From NCBI RefSeq assembly GCF_900102005.1, contig NZ_LT627736.1:1736001-1800000 (forward strand): a DNA stretch of 64,000 nt. The letters are read 5' to 3'. The translations under genes were made by a program, and so were the position numbers. This stretch comes from Microbacterium sp. LKL04. Its GTDB lineage: Bacteria > Actinomycetota > Actinomycetes > Actinomycetales > Microbacteriaceae. Positions 15,118 to 24,653 of the stretch are shown here, one piece after another. The notes under the pieces were generated by a model, which saw only the letters and a program-made list of their open reading frames with translations, did no database searches and was not told where the DNA came from. Every line of letters starts with the position of its first letter. The stretch's first letter is position 1.

Positions 15118-16410
15118 TCAGGCGGTGATGCGCTCGAGGACGAGCGGGGTGGATGCCGGGGCTTCCGCACCGATCTCCCAGGCACCCTCGAGCGCCTCGG
15201 CGGCGCGCCCGAAGCGCTTGTCATCGTCGGCGAGCAGGGTGAACAGCGGCTGTCCGGCGGTGACCGTGTCGCCCGGCTGCACGTGCAGGTCGATGCCGGC
15301 GGCGTGGATGACGGGGTCCTGCGCGCGGGCGCGTCCGGCGCCGAGGCGCCAGGCCGCGATCCCGAACGGGAGGGCTTCGAGCCGCGTGACGACGCCGGAC
15401 TCCGTCGCGGTGACGGTGTGGGTCTCGCGGGGCGCCGGCATCGCGGCATCCGGGTCGCCGTCCTGCGCGCGGATCATCCGGCGCCACGAGTCCATGGCGC
15501 GGCCGTCCTTCAGGGCGGCCTCCACGTCGGCGTCGGGCTGGCCGGCGAGAGCGAGCATCTCGCGCGCGAGGGCGACGGTGAGCTCGACGACGTCGGCGGG
15601 GCCGCCGCCGGCGAGCACCTCGACGGACTCGCGAACCTCGTTGGCGTTGCCGATGGCGAGACCGAGGGGCGTGTTCATGTCGGTCAGCAGCGCCGTGGTC
15701 GCGACGCCCGAGTCCGTGCCGAGGGCGACCATCGTGCGGGCGAGTTCGCGGGCCTTGTCGACGTCCTGCATGAAGGCGCCGGAACCGAACTTCACGTCGA
15801 GGACGAGCGAGTCGGTTCCCTCGGCGATCTTCTTCGACATGATGCTCGACGCGATGAGCGGGATCGCCTCGACCGTGCCCGTGACGTCGCGGAGCGCGTA
15901 GAGCCGCTTGTCGGCCGGGGCGAGGCCCGACCCCGCAGCGCAGATGACGGCGCCGACGTCGCGCATCTGCGCCACCATCTCGTCGTTGCTGAGGGCTGCG
16001 CGCCACCCGGGGATGGCCTCGAGCTTGTCGAGCGTGCCCCCGGTGTGGCCCAGGCCGCGGCCCGAGAGCTGCGGCACGGCGACACCGAACGCGGCGACGA
16101 GGGGCGCGAGCGGCAGCGTGATCTTGTCGCCCACGCCGCCGGTGGAGTGCTTGTCGACGGTCGGCTTGCCGAGGCCGGCGAAGCTCATCCGCTCCCCCGA
16201 CGCGATCATCGCGTCGGTCATGACGCGGATCTCGTCGCGGCTCATGCCGTTCAGGAGCACGGCCATCGCGAACGCGGCCATCTGCGAGTCGGCGACGTAC
16301 TCCCGCGTGTAGGCGTCGATCATCCAGCGGAGCGCGTCCTCGGGGACGGCTCCCCCGTCGCGCTTGGTGCGGATGACGTCGACGGCGTCGAACGCCTCGA
16401 CCGCGCTCAT
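15118..16410 (-). CDS. deoA: Thymidine phosphorylase
   Basis: 430 aa. Phosphorolysis of thymidine and deoxyuridine to base and deoxyribose 1-phosphate. The family signature KHSTGGVGD starts at residue 87. SGRGLGHTGGTLDKLEAIPG (about 115-134) and the C-terminal pyrimidine-nucleoside-phosphorylase domain (HAAGIDLHVQPGDTV) are clear. Its ATG overlaps the cdd stop. Cdd makes (deoxy)uridine, which is a substrate of this enzyme. Confidence 0.94.
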   Translation of the reverse strand: MSAVEAFDAVDVIRTKRDGGAVPEDALRWMIDAYTREYVADSQMAAFAMAVLLNGMSRDEIRVMTDAMIASGERMSFAGLGKPTVDKHSTGGVGDKITLPLAPLVAAFGVAVPQLSGRGLGHTGGTLDKLEAIPGWRAALSNDEMVAQMRDVGAVICAAGSGLAPADKRLYALRDVTGTVEAIPLIASSIMSKKIAEGTDSLVLDVKFGSGAFMQDVDKARELARTMVALGTDSGVATTALLTDMNTPLGLAIGNANEVRESVEVLAGGGPADVVELTVALAREMLALAGQPDADVEAALKDGRAMDSWRRMIRAQDGDPDAAMPAPRETHTVTATESGVVTRLEALPFGIAAWRLGAGRARAQDPVIHAAGIDLHVQPGDTVTAGQPLFTLLADDDKRFGRAAEALEGAWEIGAEAPASTPLVLERITA

Positions 16411-16805
16411 CGGGCCGCCTCCAGGTCGCGGGGCCCGAACGCGTCGGGCAGGACCTCGTCGATGGTGCGGATGCCCGAGACGGTCTCGAGCAGCATCCCG
16501 GGGATCGCGAACTCGTTGAGCAGCTGCCGGCAGCGTCCGCACGGCATGATCGTCTCGCCGTCGTTGTTGACGCAGACGAAGGCGACGAGCTCGCCGCCGC
16601 CGGTCATGTGGAGATTCCCGACCAGCCCGCATTCGGCGCACAGGCCGACGCCGTAGGACGCGTTCTCGACATTGCAGCCGGTCACGATCCGCCCGTCGCT
16701 CACGAGCGCCGCGGCGCCCACTCGGTAACGGGAGTACGGCGCGTACGCCTTCTCCATGGCCTCGACGGCTGCCGAACGCAGCTCGTCCCAATCGATGTCG
16801 GTCAC
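16407..16805 (-). CDS. cdd: Cytidine deaminase
   Basis: 132 aa, the small tetrameric type. The zinc site and catalytic glutamate are Cys56-Ala-Glu58 in GLCAECG, with Cys89 and Cys92 in MPCGRC. Converts (deoxy)cytidine to (deoxy)uridine. The GTG at 16805 follows a GAGGAAG ribosome site. It is downstream of two ABC permease genes on the same strand, separated by 50 bp that hold a hairpin at 16829-16851. Confidence 0.94.
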   Translation of the reverse strand: MTDIDWDELRSAAVEAMEKAYAPYSRYRVGAAALVSDGRIVTGCNVENASYGVGLCAECGLVGNLHMTGGGELVAFVCVNNDGETIMPCGRCRQLLNEFAIPGMLLETVSGIRTIDEVLPDAFGPRDLEAAR

Positions 16806-16828
16806 GACTTCTTCCTCTGTAGATGAGC

Positions 16829-16851
16829 GGATGCCGCGGGTCGCGGCATCC
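16829..16851 (-). terminator. Hairpin of inverted GGATGCC/GGCATCC motifs between permease gene and cdd
   Basis: A 10-bp perfect stem (16829-16838 with 16842-16851) with a 3-nt loop. No T-run follows, so it may be a weak terminator or an mRNA stability element separating transporter and enzyme expression. The stem is built from the heptamer that recurs throughout the window. Confidence 0.45.
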
Positions 16852-16855
16852 CGTG

Positions 16856-18142
16856 TCAGCCCTTGATGTAGGGCTTGCCCGCTGCCGCGGGCCCGCGGAT
16901 CTGGCCGGCGAAACCGGCGACCGCGAGAATCGTCACGACGTACGGCAGCATGAGCATGAATTCGCTGGGGATGGGGGTGTCCAGCACGGTGAGCTGGTTC
17001 TGCAGGTTCGTCGCGAAGCCGAACAGGAGCGCCGCGAGTGTCGCGCGGATCGGGTCCCAGCGTCCGAAGATGACGGCCGCGAGAGCGATGAAGCCGAGTC
17101 CTGCGGTCATCTCCTTGCCGAACTGCGGCACCGAGACGAGCGTGAAGTACGCGCCGCCGATGCCGGCGATCGCACCGGCGAGCGAGACGTTCCAGAACCG
17201 CGTCATGTTGACCTTGATGCCCACGGTGTCGGCGGCCTGCGGGTGCTCGCCGACGGCCCTGAGGCGCAGGCCCCAGCGCGTGCGGTACAGACCCCACGAG
17301 ACGACGGCGACGGTGATGTACATGAGGTACACGATGAAGGTCTGGTTGAACAGGACCGGACCGATGATCGGGATCTCGCTCAGCAGCGGGATCTCGATGC
17401 GACCGAAGCGCTCGGGCTGGTTGAGCGTGTCCTCGTTCGGGACGAGCAGCGCCCCGTACAGGAAGCCGGTCAGGCCCGTGACCAGGACGTTGAGGACGAC
17501 ACCGACGATCACCTGGTCGACGAGGTACTTGATCGCGAACGCCGCCAGGACGAACGAGACGAGGACGCCACCGATCATCGCGCCGAACAGGCCGACGAAG
17601 GGGTTCCCGGTGATGCTCGACAGGAGGGCCGCCGAGAACGCGCCGAGGAGCAGCTGCCCCTCGATGGCGACGTTGACGACACCGACGCGTTCGCCGATGA
17701 CACCGCCCAAAGCGCCGAACACGAGCGGGACCGACAGCGAGACGGCACCGAACAGCAGGCTCGTGACGGGGAAGATCCCCCCGGCGGCCGCCCACACGAT
17801 GAATGCCACGACGGCGATCACGGCGAAGGCCGTGGTCAGCCAGAGGGGCGTCCGGCGGTAGTTCCAGGCGTTCCACCCGGCGAGGGCTGCGAGCGCCACC
17901 AGGATGACGACCATCACCCAGCTCGTCGCGCCCGTGGGAACGGCGAGGTCGGGGACCGCGATGGAGGACGTCGCGTCGCCGAGTCGGAACGTCGTGGTGA
18001 CGCCGCGCGGCACCAGCAGGAACAGCAGTGCCATGAGGACGACGACGACACCGAATACGAGGGGCACCTTGATGTGCCGTTCTTTGACGACGTCCAGCTG
18101 GATCGTGCCGTCGGATTCGAGTGCGGGAGCAGGAGCGCTCAT
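16856..18142 (-). CDS. Nucleoside ABC transporter permease (second subunit)
   Basis: 428 aa, with about ten hydrophobic helices. It belongs to the branched-chain/ribose-type permease family (LivH/RbsC-like): GERVGVVNVAIEGQLLLGA and GFIALAAVIFGRWDP are characteristic of the BmpA-associated nucleoside permeases (NupQ/YufQ type). The ATG overlaps the stop of the partner permease. Together with the ATPase and BMP lipoprotein it forms an uptake system placed directly before cdd, deoA and add, which supports nucleosides as substrate. Confidence 0.88.
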   Translation of the reverse strand: MSAPAPALESDGTIQLDVVKERHIKVPLVFGVVVVLMALLFLLVPRGVTTTFRLGDATSSIAVPDLAVPTGATSWVMVVILVALAALAGWNAWNYRRTPLWLTTAFAVIAVVAFIVWAAAGGIFPVTSLLFGAVSLSVPLVFGALGGVIGERVGVVNVAIEGQLLLGAFSAALLSSITGNPFVGLFGAMIGGVLVSFVLAAFAIKYLVDQVIVGVVLNVLVTGLTGFLYGALLVPNEDTLNQPERFGRIEIPLLSEIPIIGPVLFNQTFIVYLMYITVAVVSWGLYRTRWGLRLRAVGEHPQAADTVGIKVNMTRFWNVSLAGAIAGIGGAYFTLVSVPQFGKEMTAGLGFIALAAVIFGRWDPIRATLAALLFGFATNLQNQLTVLDTPIPSEFMLMLPYVVTILAVAGFAGQIRGPAAAGKPYIKG

Positions 18143-19449
18143 GCCGACACCGCCTTCTTCGCGGCCTTGGCTCGCGCCTTGTCCGCCTTCTCGATCTCGG
18201 TCTTGGGCAGGAAGAACACGGCGCGCAGCAGCGGCGGCGCCGCGATGAAGAGGACGACGAGCGACTGGACGACGAGCACGATGTCGACCGGGATGCCCTG
18301 CGCCTGCATCGAGAACGACCCCGCCTTGAGGGCGCCGAACAGGATGCCGGCGGCGAAGGTCCCCCACGCGCGGCTGCGCCCGAGGAGTGCGACGGTGATC
18401 GCATCGAAGCCGATACCGGCGTCGATGGTCGCGGCGAAGCCGGTCGTCACGTTGCCCTGGATCTGGTTCATCGCCGCGAGGCCTGCGAGGCCGCCGGCGA
18501 AGACCATGGCGTAGACGTAGATGCGCTCGACGTTGATGCCACCCGCGCGTGCGGCGTGAGGGTTCTCACCCACGGCGCGCATGCGCAGGCCCAGGCTGGA
18601 GCGCTCGATGAGCCACCAGACGAACAGGGTCGCGATGACGACGATGACAAAACCCCAGTCCAGCTGCGGGAACATCGGACCGAGGAGGTCCGGGAACTGC
18701 GCGCTCGCGGGAGTCGGCTGCGACTGCGGCTGGTTGGTCCCCTCCGCCTGCAGCAGGCCCGGGGTGCGCAGCATCCACAGCAGCAGGTAGTACGCGACGT
18801 AGTTGAGCATGATCGTGAGGATCACCTCGTGCGCGCCGGTGCGTGCTTTCAGCAGGCCGACGAGCCCGCCCCAGATCGCTCCGCCGAGGATGCCGGCGAG
18901 CAACGTGATCGGCAGGTGGACCAGCAGGGGCAGATCCAGGTTGAAGGCGAAGAACCCGGCGAAGAGCGCACCGACGAGCATCTGGCCGCGCGCACCGATG
19001 TTGAACAGGCCCACGCGGAACGCGAGCGCGACGCCGAGGCCCGCGGCGATCAGGGGGGCTGCGAATCCGAGCGAGTTCGTCAACGGCCGGATCTGCGCGG
19101 CGAAGTCGGTGACGCGCGGGTTGAAGACGGCGCCGCGGAACAAGGCTTCATAGCCGTTGTAGATGGCGTTCCATGCGGCGACGATGGTGTCGGTGGGGCG
19201 CGCGAAGAAGTATCCGCTGGCCTCCTCGACGTCCTCGTTCGTCACGGCGATGAGGATGCCGCCGACGATCAGCGCCAGGACGACGGCGAGGATCGTGGTC
19301 ACCGCGCTGCCGCGCATGAGCTCGCGGAAGAAGACGTCCGTCCGGGACGTCTCCTTCGGCTCCTTCTCCCCCGTCAGCGGACCGCTGGCCGTCGGCAACT
19401 GGGTGGCGGGGTGCGCCGCGTCGGCGGCGCCGGGCGTGGTGCCGCTCAT
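18139..19449 (-). CDS. Nucleoside ABC transporter permease (first subunit)
   Basis: 436 aa, with a cytoplasmic N-terminal extension of about 40 residues before the first helix and about eight to ten membrane segments. FRVGLFNIGARGQMLVGALFA and GGINVERIYVYAMVFAGGLAG match the NupP/YufP type. Both ends overlap neighbours by 4 nt (ATPase upstream, second permease downstream), so the subunits are co-translated. Confidence 0.88.
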   Translation of the reverse strand: MSGTTPGAADAAHPATQLPTASGPLTGEKEPKETSRTDVFFRELMRGSAVTTILAVVLALIVGGILIAVTNEDVEEASGYFFARPTDTIVAAWNAIYNGYEALFRGAVFNPRVTDFAAQIRPLTNSLGFAAPLIAAGLGVALAFRVGLFNIGARGQMLVGALFAGFFAFNLDLPLLVHLPITLLAGILGGAIWGGLVGLLKARTGAHEVILTIMLNYVAYYLLLWMLRTPGLLQAEGTNQPQSQPTPASAQFPDLLGPMFPQLDWGFVIVVIATLFVWWLIERSSLGLRMRAVGENPHAARAGGINVERIYVYAMVFAGGLAGLAAMNQIQGNVTTGFAATIDAGIGFDAITVALLGRSRAWGTFAAGILFGALKAGSFSMQAQGIPVDIVLVVQSLVVLFIAAPPLLRAVFFLPKTEIEKADKARAKAAKKAVSA

Positions 19450-20960
19450 GCAGCCACCTCCGGGTCGGTTGCGCCGGCCATCATCAGGCCGAGGGTGTCG
19501 CGGGGTGTGTCCCCGGGAACGATGCCGACGACGCGGCCTCGGTACATGACCGCGATGCGGTCGGCGAGGGCGGTGACCTCGTCGAGTTCGGTCGAGACGA
19601 CGATGACGGGGATGCCGGCATCGCGGGTCTCGACGATGCGCTTGTGGATGAATTCGATGGAACCGACGTCGACGCCGCGCGTGGGCTGCGCGGCGACGAA
19701 CAGCTTGAGGTCGCGGCTCATCTCGCGAGCGATGACGACCTTCTGCTGGTTGCCGCCCGAGAGGGTGCCTGCGGGGGTCTCCGGTCCGCGCGTGCGGATG
19801 TCGTACTCCTCGATGCGGGCGCGGGCGAACGCGTCGAGCTCAGCGCGACGGATGGTACCTCCGCGCGAGAACGCCGGGTCGGTCGACCGGTCGAGGATCA
19901 GGTTCTCGGCGACGGAGAAGCCGCCGACCAGGCCGTCCTCCTTGCGGTCTTCGGGAACGAAACCGACCCCGGCATCGAGGATGCTGCGGACGCTCTTGCC
20001 CACCAGTTCGGTGCCGTCGAGGCGGATCGAGCCCTCGGTGCGGGCTGCGAGGCCGACGATCGCCTCGACCAGTTCGGTCTGACCGTTGCCCTGCACGCCG
20101 GCGACGGCCAGGATCTCTCCCGGGCGGACGTCGAACGAGACGTCGTCGACGACGATGCTGCCTCCGGGAGTGAGGACGCGGAGGTCGCGCACCTCGAGGC
20201 CGCCCTCGCGGACGCTCGCAGGCTCCTTCTGCACGGTGAGCTCGACCGCGCGACCGACCATCAGAGAGGCCAGCTCGGCGTTCGTCGCCGTGGGCGACGC
20301 CGTGCCGACGATCTTGCCGAGGCGAACGACCGTGATGCGGTCCGCGACCTCGCGGACTTCGCGGAGCTTGTGGGTGATGAAGACGATGGAGGTGCCTTCG
20401 TCGCGCAGCTGGCGCATGATGCCCATGAGCTCATCGGTCTCCTGCGGCGTGAGGACGGCGGTCGGCTCGTCGAAGACGAGGACCTTCGCATCGCGCGAGA
20501 GCGCCTTGATGATCTCGACCCGCTGCTGGACACCGACGGGGAGGTCGCCGACGAGGGCGTCGGGGTCGATCTGGAAACCGAAGCGGTCCGCGACGGCGCG
20601 GACGTGGTCGCGGGCCTGAGCCAGGTCGAGCCGTCCGAGACCCTTCGTCTTCTCGTGCCCGAGCATGACGTTCTCGGCGACGGTGAAGACGGGGATGAGC
20701 ATGAAGTGCTGATGCACCATGCCGATCCCGGCGGCCATCGCGTCGCCGGGACCCCGGAAGTTCTGGACGACGTCGTCCAGGAGGATCTGGCCTTCATCTG
20801 CGCGGTAGAGGCCGTACAGGACGTTCATGAGTGTGGATTTGCCGGCGCCGTTCTCACCGAGGAGCGCGTGGATCTCCCCCGGCTCGACCACGAGGTCGAT
20901 GTGATCGTTGGCGACGAGGCTGCCGAATCTCTTGGTGATTCCGCGGAGCTCGAGCTTCAT
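19446..20960 (-). CDS. Nucleoside ABC transporter ATPase with two nucleotide-binding domains
   Basis: 504 aa. The first half has Walker A LGENGAGKST (about 34-43) and Walker B VLVFDEPTA. The second half has the degenerate P-loop VAGVQGNGQTELVE seen in sugar and nucleoside importers, LSGGNQQKVVIARE and a degenerate Walker B. This is the RbsA/NupO arrangement. A TAGGGT -10 box ends 6 nt before the ATG on the reverse strand, so the ATPase and permeases have their own leaderless promoter separate from the upstream BMP gene. Confidence 0.92.
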   Translation of the reverse strand: MKLELRGITKRFGSLVANDHIDLVVEPGEIHALLGENGAGKSTLMNVLYGLYRADEGQILLDDVVQNFRGPGDAMAAGIGMVHQHFMLIPVFTVAENVMLGHEKTKGLGRLDLAQARDHVRAVADRFGFQIDPDALVGDLPVGVQQRVEIIKALSRDAKVLVFDEPTAVLTPQETDELMGIMRQLRDEGTSIVFITHKLREVREVADRITVVRLGKIVGTASPTATNAELASLMVGRAVELTVQKEPASVREGGLEVRDLRVLTPGGSIVVDDVSFDVRPGEILAVAGVQGNGQTELVEAIVGLAARTEGSIRLDGTELVGKSVRSILDAGVGFVPEDRKEDGLVGGFSVAENLILDRSTDPAFSRGGTIRRAELDAFARARIEEYDIRTRGPETPAGTLSGGNQQKVVIAREMSRDLKLFVAAQPTRGVDVGSIEFIHKRIVETRDAGIPVIVVSTELDEVTALADRIAVMYRGRVVGIVPGDTPRDTLGLMMAGATDPEVAA

Positions 20961-20966
20961 ACGAGA

Positions 20967-20972
20967 ACCCTA
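20967..20972 (-). promoter_or_regulatory. -10 box of a leaderless promoter for the ABC ATPase gene
   Basis: TAGGGT on the reverse strand with a 6-nt gap to the ATG at 20960. This spacing recurs upstream of many genes in the window. Confidence 0.45.
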
Positions 20973-21019
20973 TCCGGCGGGTGTCAGGAAGCACCCGCCA
21001 ACGAATGTGGAGTGAACGG

Positions 21020-21058
21020 CACTCGGGGCGGGCAGCTGCACGCCGCCCGCCCCGAGTG
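21020..21058 (-). terminator. Hairpin between the BMP gene and the ABC ATPase gene
   Basis: A perfect 14-bp GC-rich stem (21020-21033 with 21045-21058) with an 11-nt loop, 13 nt past the BMP stop on the reverse strand. There is no T-run. It may stop most transcripts or protect the BMP mRNA end, so that binding protein is made in excess over the membrane subunits. Confidence 0.6.
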
Positions 21059-21071
21059 TGTGTCGTTCAGA

Positions 21072-22196
21072 TCACGGCGAGTTCTTCGACTCCACCGTGA
21101 TGTCGCCCGCGACGATCGCCTTCTGGAGGGCGGCGAGCTCGTCGGTCAGACCGGCGGGCAGCTTCGACTCGAAGTCGTGGAAGCTCGAGAGCTTGACGCC
21201 CTCGTTCTCCAGCGTGCCGATGTACGGCGCGGCGTCGAACTCACCGGTGGAGGCGGCGACCGTGGTGTCGTAGACGGCCACGTCGATGGCCTTCATGATC
21301 GAGACCAGCGTGACGTCGGTCACGCTCGTGTCGGCGACGGCGAGGTCGGTGTCGACGCCGAGCATGAGGGTGTCGTCACCGCTGTCGGTGATGGCGGCCG
21401 CGGCGCTCTTGTAGATGGGGCCGCCGACGGGGAGGATGACGTCGACGCCCTGGTCGAGGACGGACTGCGCCGTCTGCTTCGCGGTGTCGTTGGCGTCGAA
21501 GCCGCCGGTGAAGGCGCCCTTCTGGCCCGCGACGTCCCAGCCGAAGAGCTGGACGTCCGCACCCTTGTCCTCGTTGTACTTCTCGACGCCGAGCGCGTAG
21601 CCGTCCATGAAGACCGCGACGGACGGGATCTGGATGCCGCCGAAGGTGCCGACCTTGTTGACGCCGGCCTCCGCGGACCACGCCGCGGCGGCGTAGCCGC
21701 CGAGGTACGCGGCCTCGGCCGTGTTGAACACGAGGGGCTTGATGTTGGGGGCGTCGGTCTTGCCGTCCTGGTCGGTGTCCGCGTAGTCGTCGATGATCGC
21801 GAACTGCAGGTTGGGGTTGGCCTTGGCCGCCTCGACCGTCGCGGCGGCGAGCTTGAACCCGACCGAGACGATGAGGGTGCAGCCCTCGGAGATCGCCGTC
21901 GTCATGTTGGGCTCGTAGTCGTTGTCGTTGGTCGACTCGAACTCGATGGGGTCCACGCCGAGCTCGTCGGCGGCCTTGTCCATGCCGTTCTTGGCCGACT
22001 CGTTGAACGACTTGTCGTTCCAGCCACCGGCGTCGGAGATCAGGCAGGGCTTGAAGCCGTCGACGACGTCGCCGGCACCGGCGCCGGCGGACGACGACGG
22101 GTTGGCCTCGGGGGCGGTACCGCAACCGGCCAGCGCGGCGATGAGAAGCGCGGCACCGGCGATGCCGGCGAGCTTCTTCGGGTTCGAGATGGTCAA
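21072..22196 (-). CDS. BMP-family nucleoside-binding lipoprotein
   Basis: 374 aa from a TTG start, which has an ideal GGAGG five bases upstream. A GTG at 22208 would add four residues and has no ribosome site. A lipoprotein signal peptide ends in LIAALAGC, with the lipidated cysteine at about residue 25. The mature part is a PBP1-BMP domain: CLISDAGGWNDKSFNESAKNG near its start, and VDVILPVGGPIYKSA later. BMP proteins of this type bind purine nucleosides. It heads the transporter locus. Confidence 0.9.
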   Translation of the reverse strand: MTISNPKKLAGIAGAALLIAALAGCGTAPEANPSSSAGAGAGDVVDGFKPCLISDAGGWNDKSFNESAKNGMDKAADELGVDPIEFESTNDNDYEPNMTTAISEGCTLIVSVGFKLAAATVEAAKANPNLQFAIIDDYADTDQDGKTDAPNIKPLVFNTAEAAYLGGYAAAAWSAEAGVNKVGTFGGIQIPSVAVFMDGYALGVEKYNEDKGADVQLFGWDVAGQKGAFTGGFDANDTAKQTAQSVLDQGVDVILPVGGPIYKSAAAAITDSGDDTLMLGVDTDLAVADTSVTDVTLVSIMKAIDVAVYDTTVAASTGEFDAAPYIGTLENEGVKLSSFHDFESKLPAGLTDELAALQKAIVAGDITVESKNSP

Positions 22197-22367
22197 GAGT
22201 GCCTCCACGGAAGAGAACCCGCGGACTTCGCGGGTGTGCGCAACCGAAGTTACCTACTGTGACGACGACCGGGCACCCTGATGAGCGCGTGAGGCCGAAT
22301 GGTTACAAAGCCGCAATGAACCTGTCACAGGAGCGGCATCCTGCCCAAGAAACCCACCCGAGGGCGG

Positions 22368-23480
22368 TCAGAGGACGTCGCCGCGGCCGGTCACCTTCAA
22401 GGCGTCGACCACGCTCTTCACGCGCTGTGCATGTTCCGCCGTCGTGACGAGCAGCGCGTCGTCGGTGTCGACCACGACGATGTCGCGCACGCCGATGATG
22501 CTGATCACCCGGCTGGTCTGCGAGACCACGATCCCGCTCGCCGCATCGGAGAGCACGCGGGCGTTCTGACCGAGGATCGCGAGGTCGCTGCGACCGGCGG
22601 AGTTGAGCTTGGCGAGGCTCGCGAAGTCTCCGACGTCGTCCCAGTCGAAGTGCCCGGGCACGACGGCGAGCTTGCCCTTCTCCGCGGCGGGCTCGGCGAC
22701 GACGTAGTCGATGGCGATCTTCTCGAGGGTCGGCCAGATGCGGTCGACGGCAGGACCCCGGCGGTCCCGGTCGTCCCATGCCTCGGCGAGCTCCATGAGC
22801 CCCGCATGCAGGGTCGGGTTGTTGGCTTCGATCTCGGCGAGCAGCACGTCCGCCCGCGAGATGAACATGCCCGCGTTCCAGAGATAGGAGCGATCCGCGA
22901 CGTAGGACTTGGCCGTCTCGAGGTCGGGCTTCTCGACGAACCGCTCCACGAGGGAGGCATCCCGCGCGCCCTCGACGATCAGCTCGCCGCCGCGCTTGAT
23001 GTAGCCGAACCCGATCGCGGGCTCCGACGGTGCGATGCCGATCGTGCAGATGTATCCCTCGCGGGCCACCGCGACCGCGTCGCGCACCGCGAACTCGAAG
23101 ACGCGCGAGCCGCGGATGACGTGGTCCGCCGCGAAGGAACCGATGACGACATCCGGATGCCGACGGTGCAGGATCGCCGCGGCGAGACCGATCGCGGCGG
23201 CCGAGTCGCGCGGCTCCGATTCGAGGATGACGTTCTTGTCCGGGATGCCGGGAAGCTGCCCCTCGACGGCCGCCCGGTGTGCGCGGCCGGTGACCACGGC
23301 GATCCGATCGGGCCCCGTCAGCGGCTCGAGTCGGTTCCAGGTGTCGCGAAGCAGCGAGTGGCCGGAACCCGTCAAGTCGTGGAGGAACTTCGGCGCATCG
23401 GCGCGGGAGAGCGGCCAGAGGCGCGATCCGACACCGCCGGCGGGGATGACGGCATAGAAATCCTCGATGTGTTCGACCAT
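22368..23480 (-). CDS. manC: Mannose-1-phosphate guanylyltransferase
   Basis: 370 aa. Makes GDP-mannose from mannose 1-phosphate and GTP, for cell-envelope mannosylation. The nucleotide-binding signature AGGVGSRLWPLSR and the following PKFLH are at residues 13-32. FVEKPDLETAK and YLWNAGMFI are typical of the family. It lacks the C-terminal isomerase domain of bifunctional enzymes. TAGGGT lies 7 nt before the ATG, so a leaderless start is likely. It is divergent from sdhCDAB. Confidence 0.92.
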   Translation of the reverse strand: MVEHIEDFYAVIPAGGVGSRLWPLSRADAPKFLHDLTGSGHSLLRDTWNRLEPLTGPDRIAVVTGRAHRAAVEGQLPGIPDKNVILESEPRDSAAAIGLAAAILHRRHPDVVIGSFAADHVIRGSRVFEFAVRDAVAVAREGYICTIGIAPSEPAIGFGYIKRGGELIVEGARDASLVERFVEKPDLETAKSYVADRSYLWNAGMFISRADVLLAEIEANNPTLHAGLMELAEAWDDRDRRGPAVDRIWPTLEKIAIDYVVAEPAAEKGKLAVVPGHFDWDDVGDFASLAKLNSAGRSDLAILGQNARVLSDAASGIVVSQTSRVISIIGVRDIVVVDTDDALLVTTAEHAQRVKSVVDALKVTGRGDVL

Positions 23481-23608
23481 GCCCCGAACCCTACCGGCCG
23501 ACCGTGACGCCCTCATTCCGCTCCGATGACGGTCGCAGTCGGCCCTGTCGCCCCGAGCACCGTGCGATCTAAGGCTCGCCTTCCTCGCCCGCCTCCTTCG
23601 ACGCCGCT

Positions 23609-23614
23609 TAGGAT
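23609..23614 (+). promoter_or_regulatory. Possible -10 box for sdhCDAB
   Basis: TAGGAT, 96 nt before the sdhC start, in the 230-bp manC/sdhC intergenic region. No convincing -35 is visible, and the rest of that region shows no recognisable element. Confidence 0.3.
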
Positions 23615-23710
23615 GGTCGGTGCGCCCGCTTGCGACGATGGGCGACATTCCCCGGGATGCCGCGATCTCGCCGCACGCGCGCGATCCATCTCACTCAAGG
23701 GAGGACGACC

Positions 23711-24145
23711 GTGTCTGCACCAGCACGCGTCACGCCGTCGATCGCTGAGACCACGTCCAAGACCCCGCGCGGCACGCTGTACCGCGGTAACGAGGGCATG
23801 TGGTCGTGGGTCCTTCACCGCATCACCGGCATCGCCATCTTCTTCTTCCTGCTCGTGCACGTCCTCGACACGGCGCTCATCCGGGTCTCGCCCGATGCGT
23901 ACAACGCGGTCATCGGCACGTACAAGAACCCGATCATGGGCATCGGCGAAGTCGCCCTGGTCGGCGCCATCGTCTACCACGCCTTCAACGGCCTCCGCAT
24001 CATCGCGGTGGACCTCTGGCCGTGGGCCACACGCCACCAGCGTCAGCTGTGGTGGGGTGTGCTGGCCGTCTGGGCCGTCACCCTCGTCGGCTTCGCGGCG
24101 CGCCACCTTCCGAACGTCTTCTCGCACTTGGGAGGCGAGCACTGA
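23711..24145 (+). CDS. sdhC: Succinate dehydrogenase cytochrome b556 subunit
   Basis: 144 aa with three transmembrane helices. The helix-1 motif WVLHRITGIAIFFFLLVHV holds the conserved HRxTG and a heme-ligand-type histidine; AIVYHAFNGLRII in helix 2 holds another. It anchors SdhAB and takes part in quinone reduction. The GTG at 23711 follows GGGAGGACG. It overlaps sdhD by one base. Confidence 0.93.
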   Translation: MSAPARVTPSIAETTSKTPRGTLYRGNEGMWSWVLHRITGIAIFFFLLVHVLDTALIRVSPDAYNAVIGTYKNPIMGIGEVALVGAIVYHAFNGLRIIAVDLWPWATRHQRQLWWGVLAVWAVTLVGFAARHLPNVFSHLGGEH

Positions 24146-24606
24146 TGACCGCCGACACCCTCGCCGCTCCGCGCACCCCGCAGGGCAAGGCCGCCGTCCG
24201 CAAGAAGGGCCCCAACCTCGAGAAGTGGGGTTGGGTCTTCATGCGCGTCTCGGGCGTGCTCTTGCTCGTCCTCATCTTCGGCCACCTCTTCGTGAACCTC
24301 ATGCTCGATGAGGGCATCTCGGGCCTGGACTTCGCCTTCGTCGCAGGCAAGTTCGCCACACCGTTCTGGCAGTGGTGGGACGTCCTCATGCTGTGGCTGG
24401 CGTTCATCCACGGCACGAACGGCATGCGCACGATCGTCAACGACTACGTCACCAACGCGAAGGTCCGCCGGGTCCTCGTCACCAGCCTGTGGGTGGTGGC
24501 CGGCTTCATGATCCTCCTCGGCACCCTCGTCGTCTTCACCTTCGACCCCTGCATCCCCAACCTCGACGGCAGCGTTCTGGCCGAGGTCTGCAAGGCACAG
24601 GGCTGA
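24145..24606 (+). CDS. sdhD: Succinate dehydrogenase hydrophobic membrane anchor subunit
   Basis: 153 aa with three transmembrane helices. [20 protein letters not shown] carries the conserved SG and a histidine for heme or quinone, and [15 protein letters not shown] is the family motif. It is translated directly after sdhC (TGATG) and completes the membrane anchor. Confidence 0.92.
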   Translation: MTADTLAAPRTPQGKAAVRKKGPNLEKWGWVFMRVSGVLLLVLIFGHLFVNLMLDEGISGLDFAFVAGKFATPFWQWWDVLMLWLAFIHGTNGMRTIVNDYVTNAKVRRVLVTSLWVVAGFMILLGTLVVFTFDPCIPNLDGSVLAEVCKAQG

Positions 24607-24653
24607 GCCGGCTCGCCCGGCACGCAAACGCAGAGAACAGAGGCATTCGTCAC

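Noticed and set aside
23570..23590. Possible DtxR/IdeR box (TAAGGCTCGCCTTCC) before sdhC
   Set aside because: Only about half of the positions match the consensus, far weaker than the site at 53023-53041.
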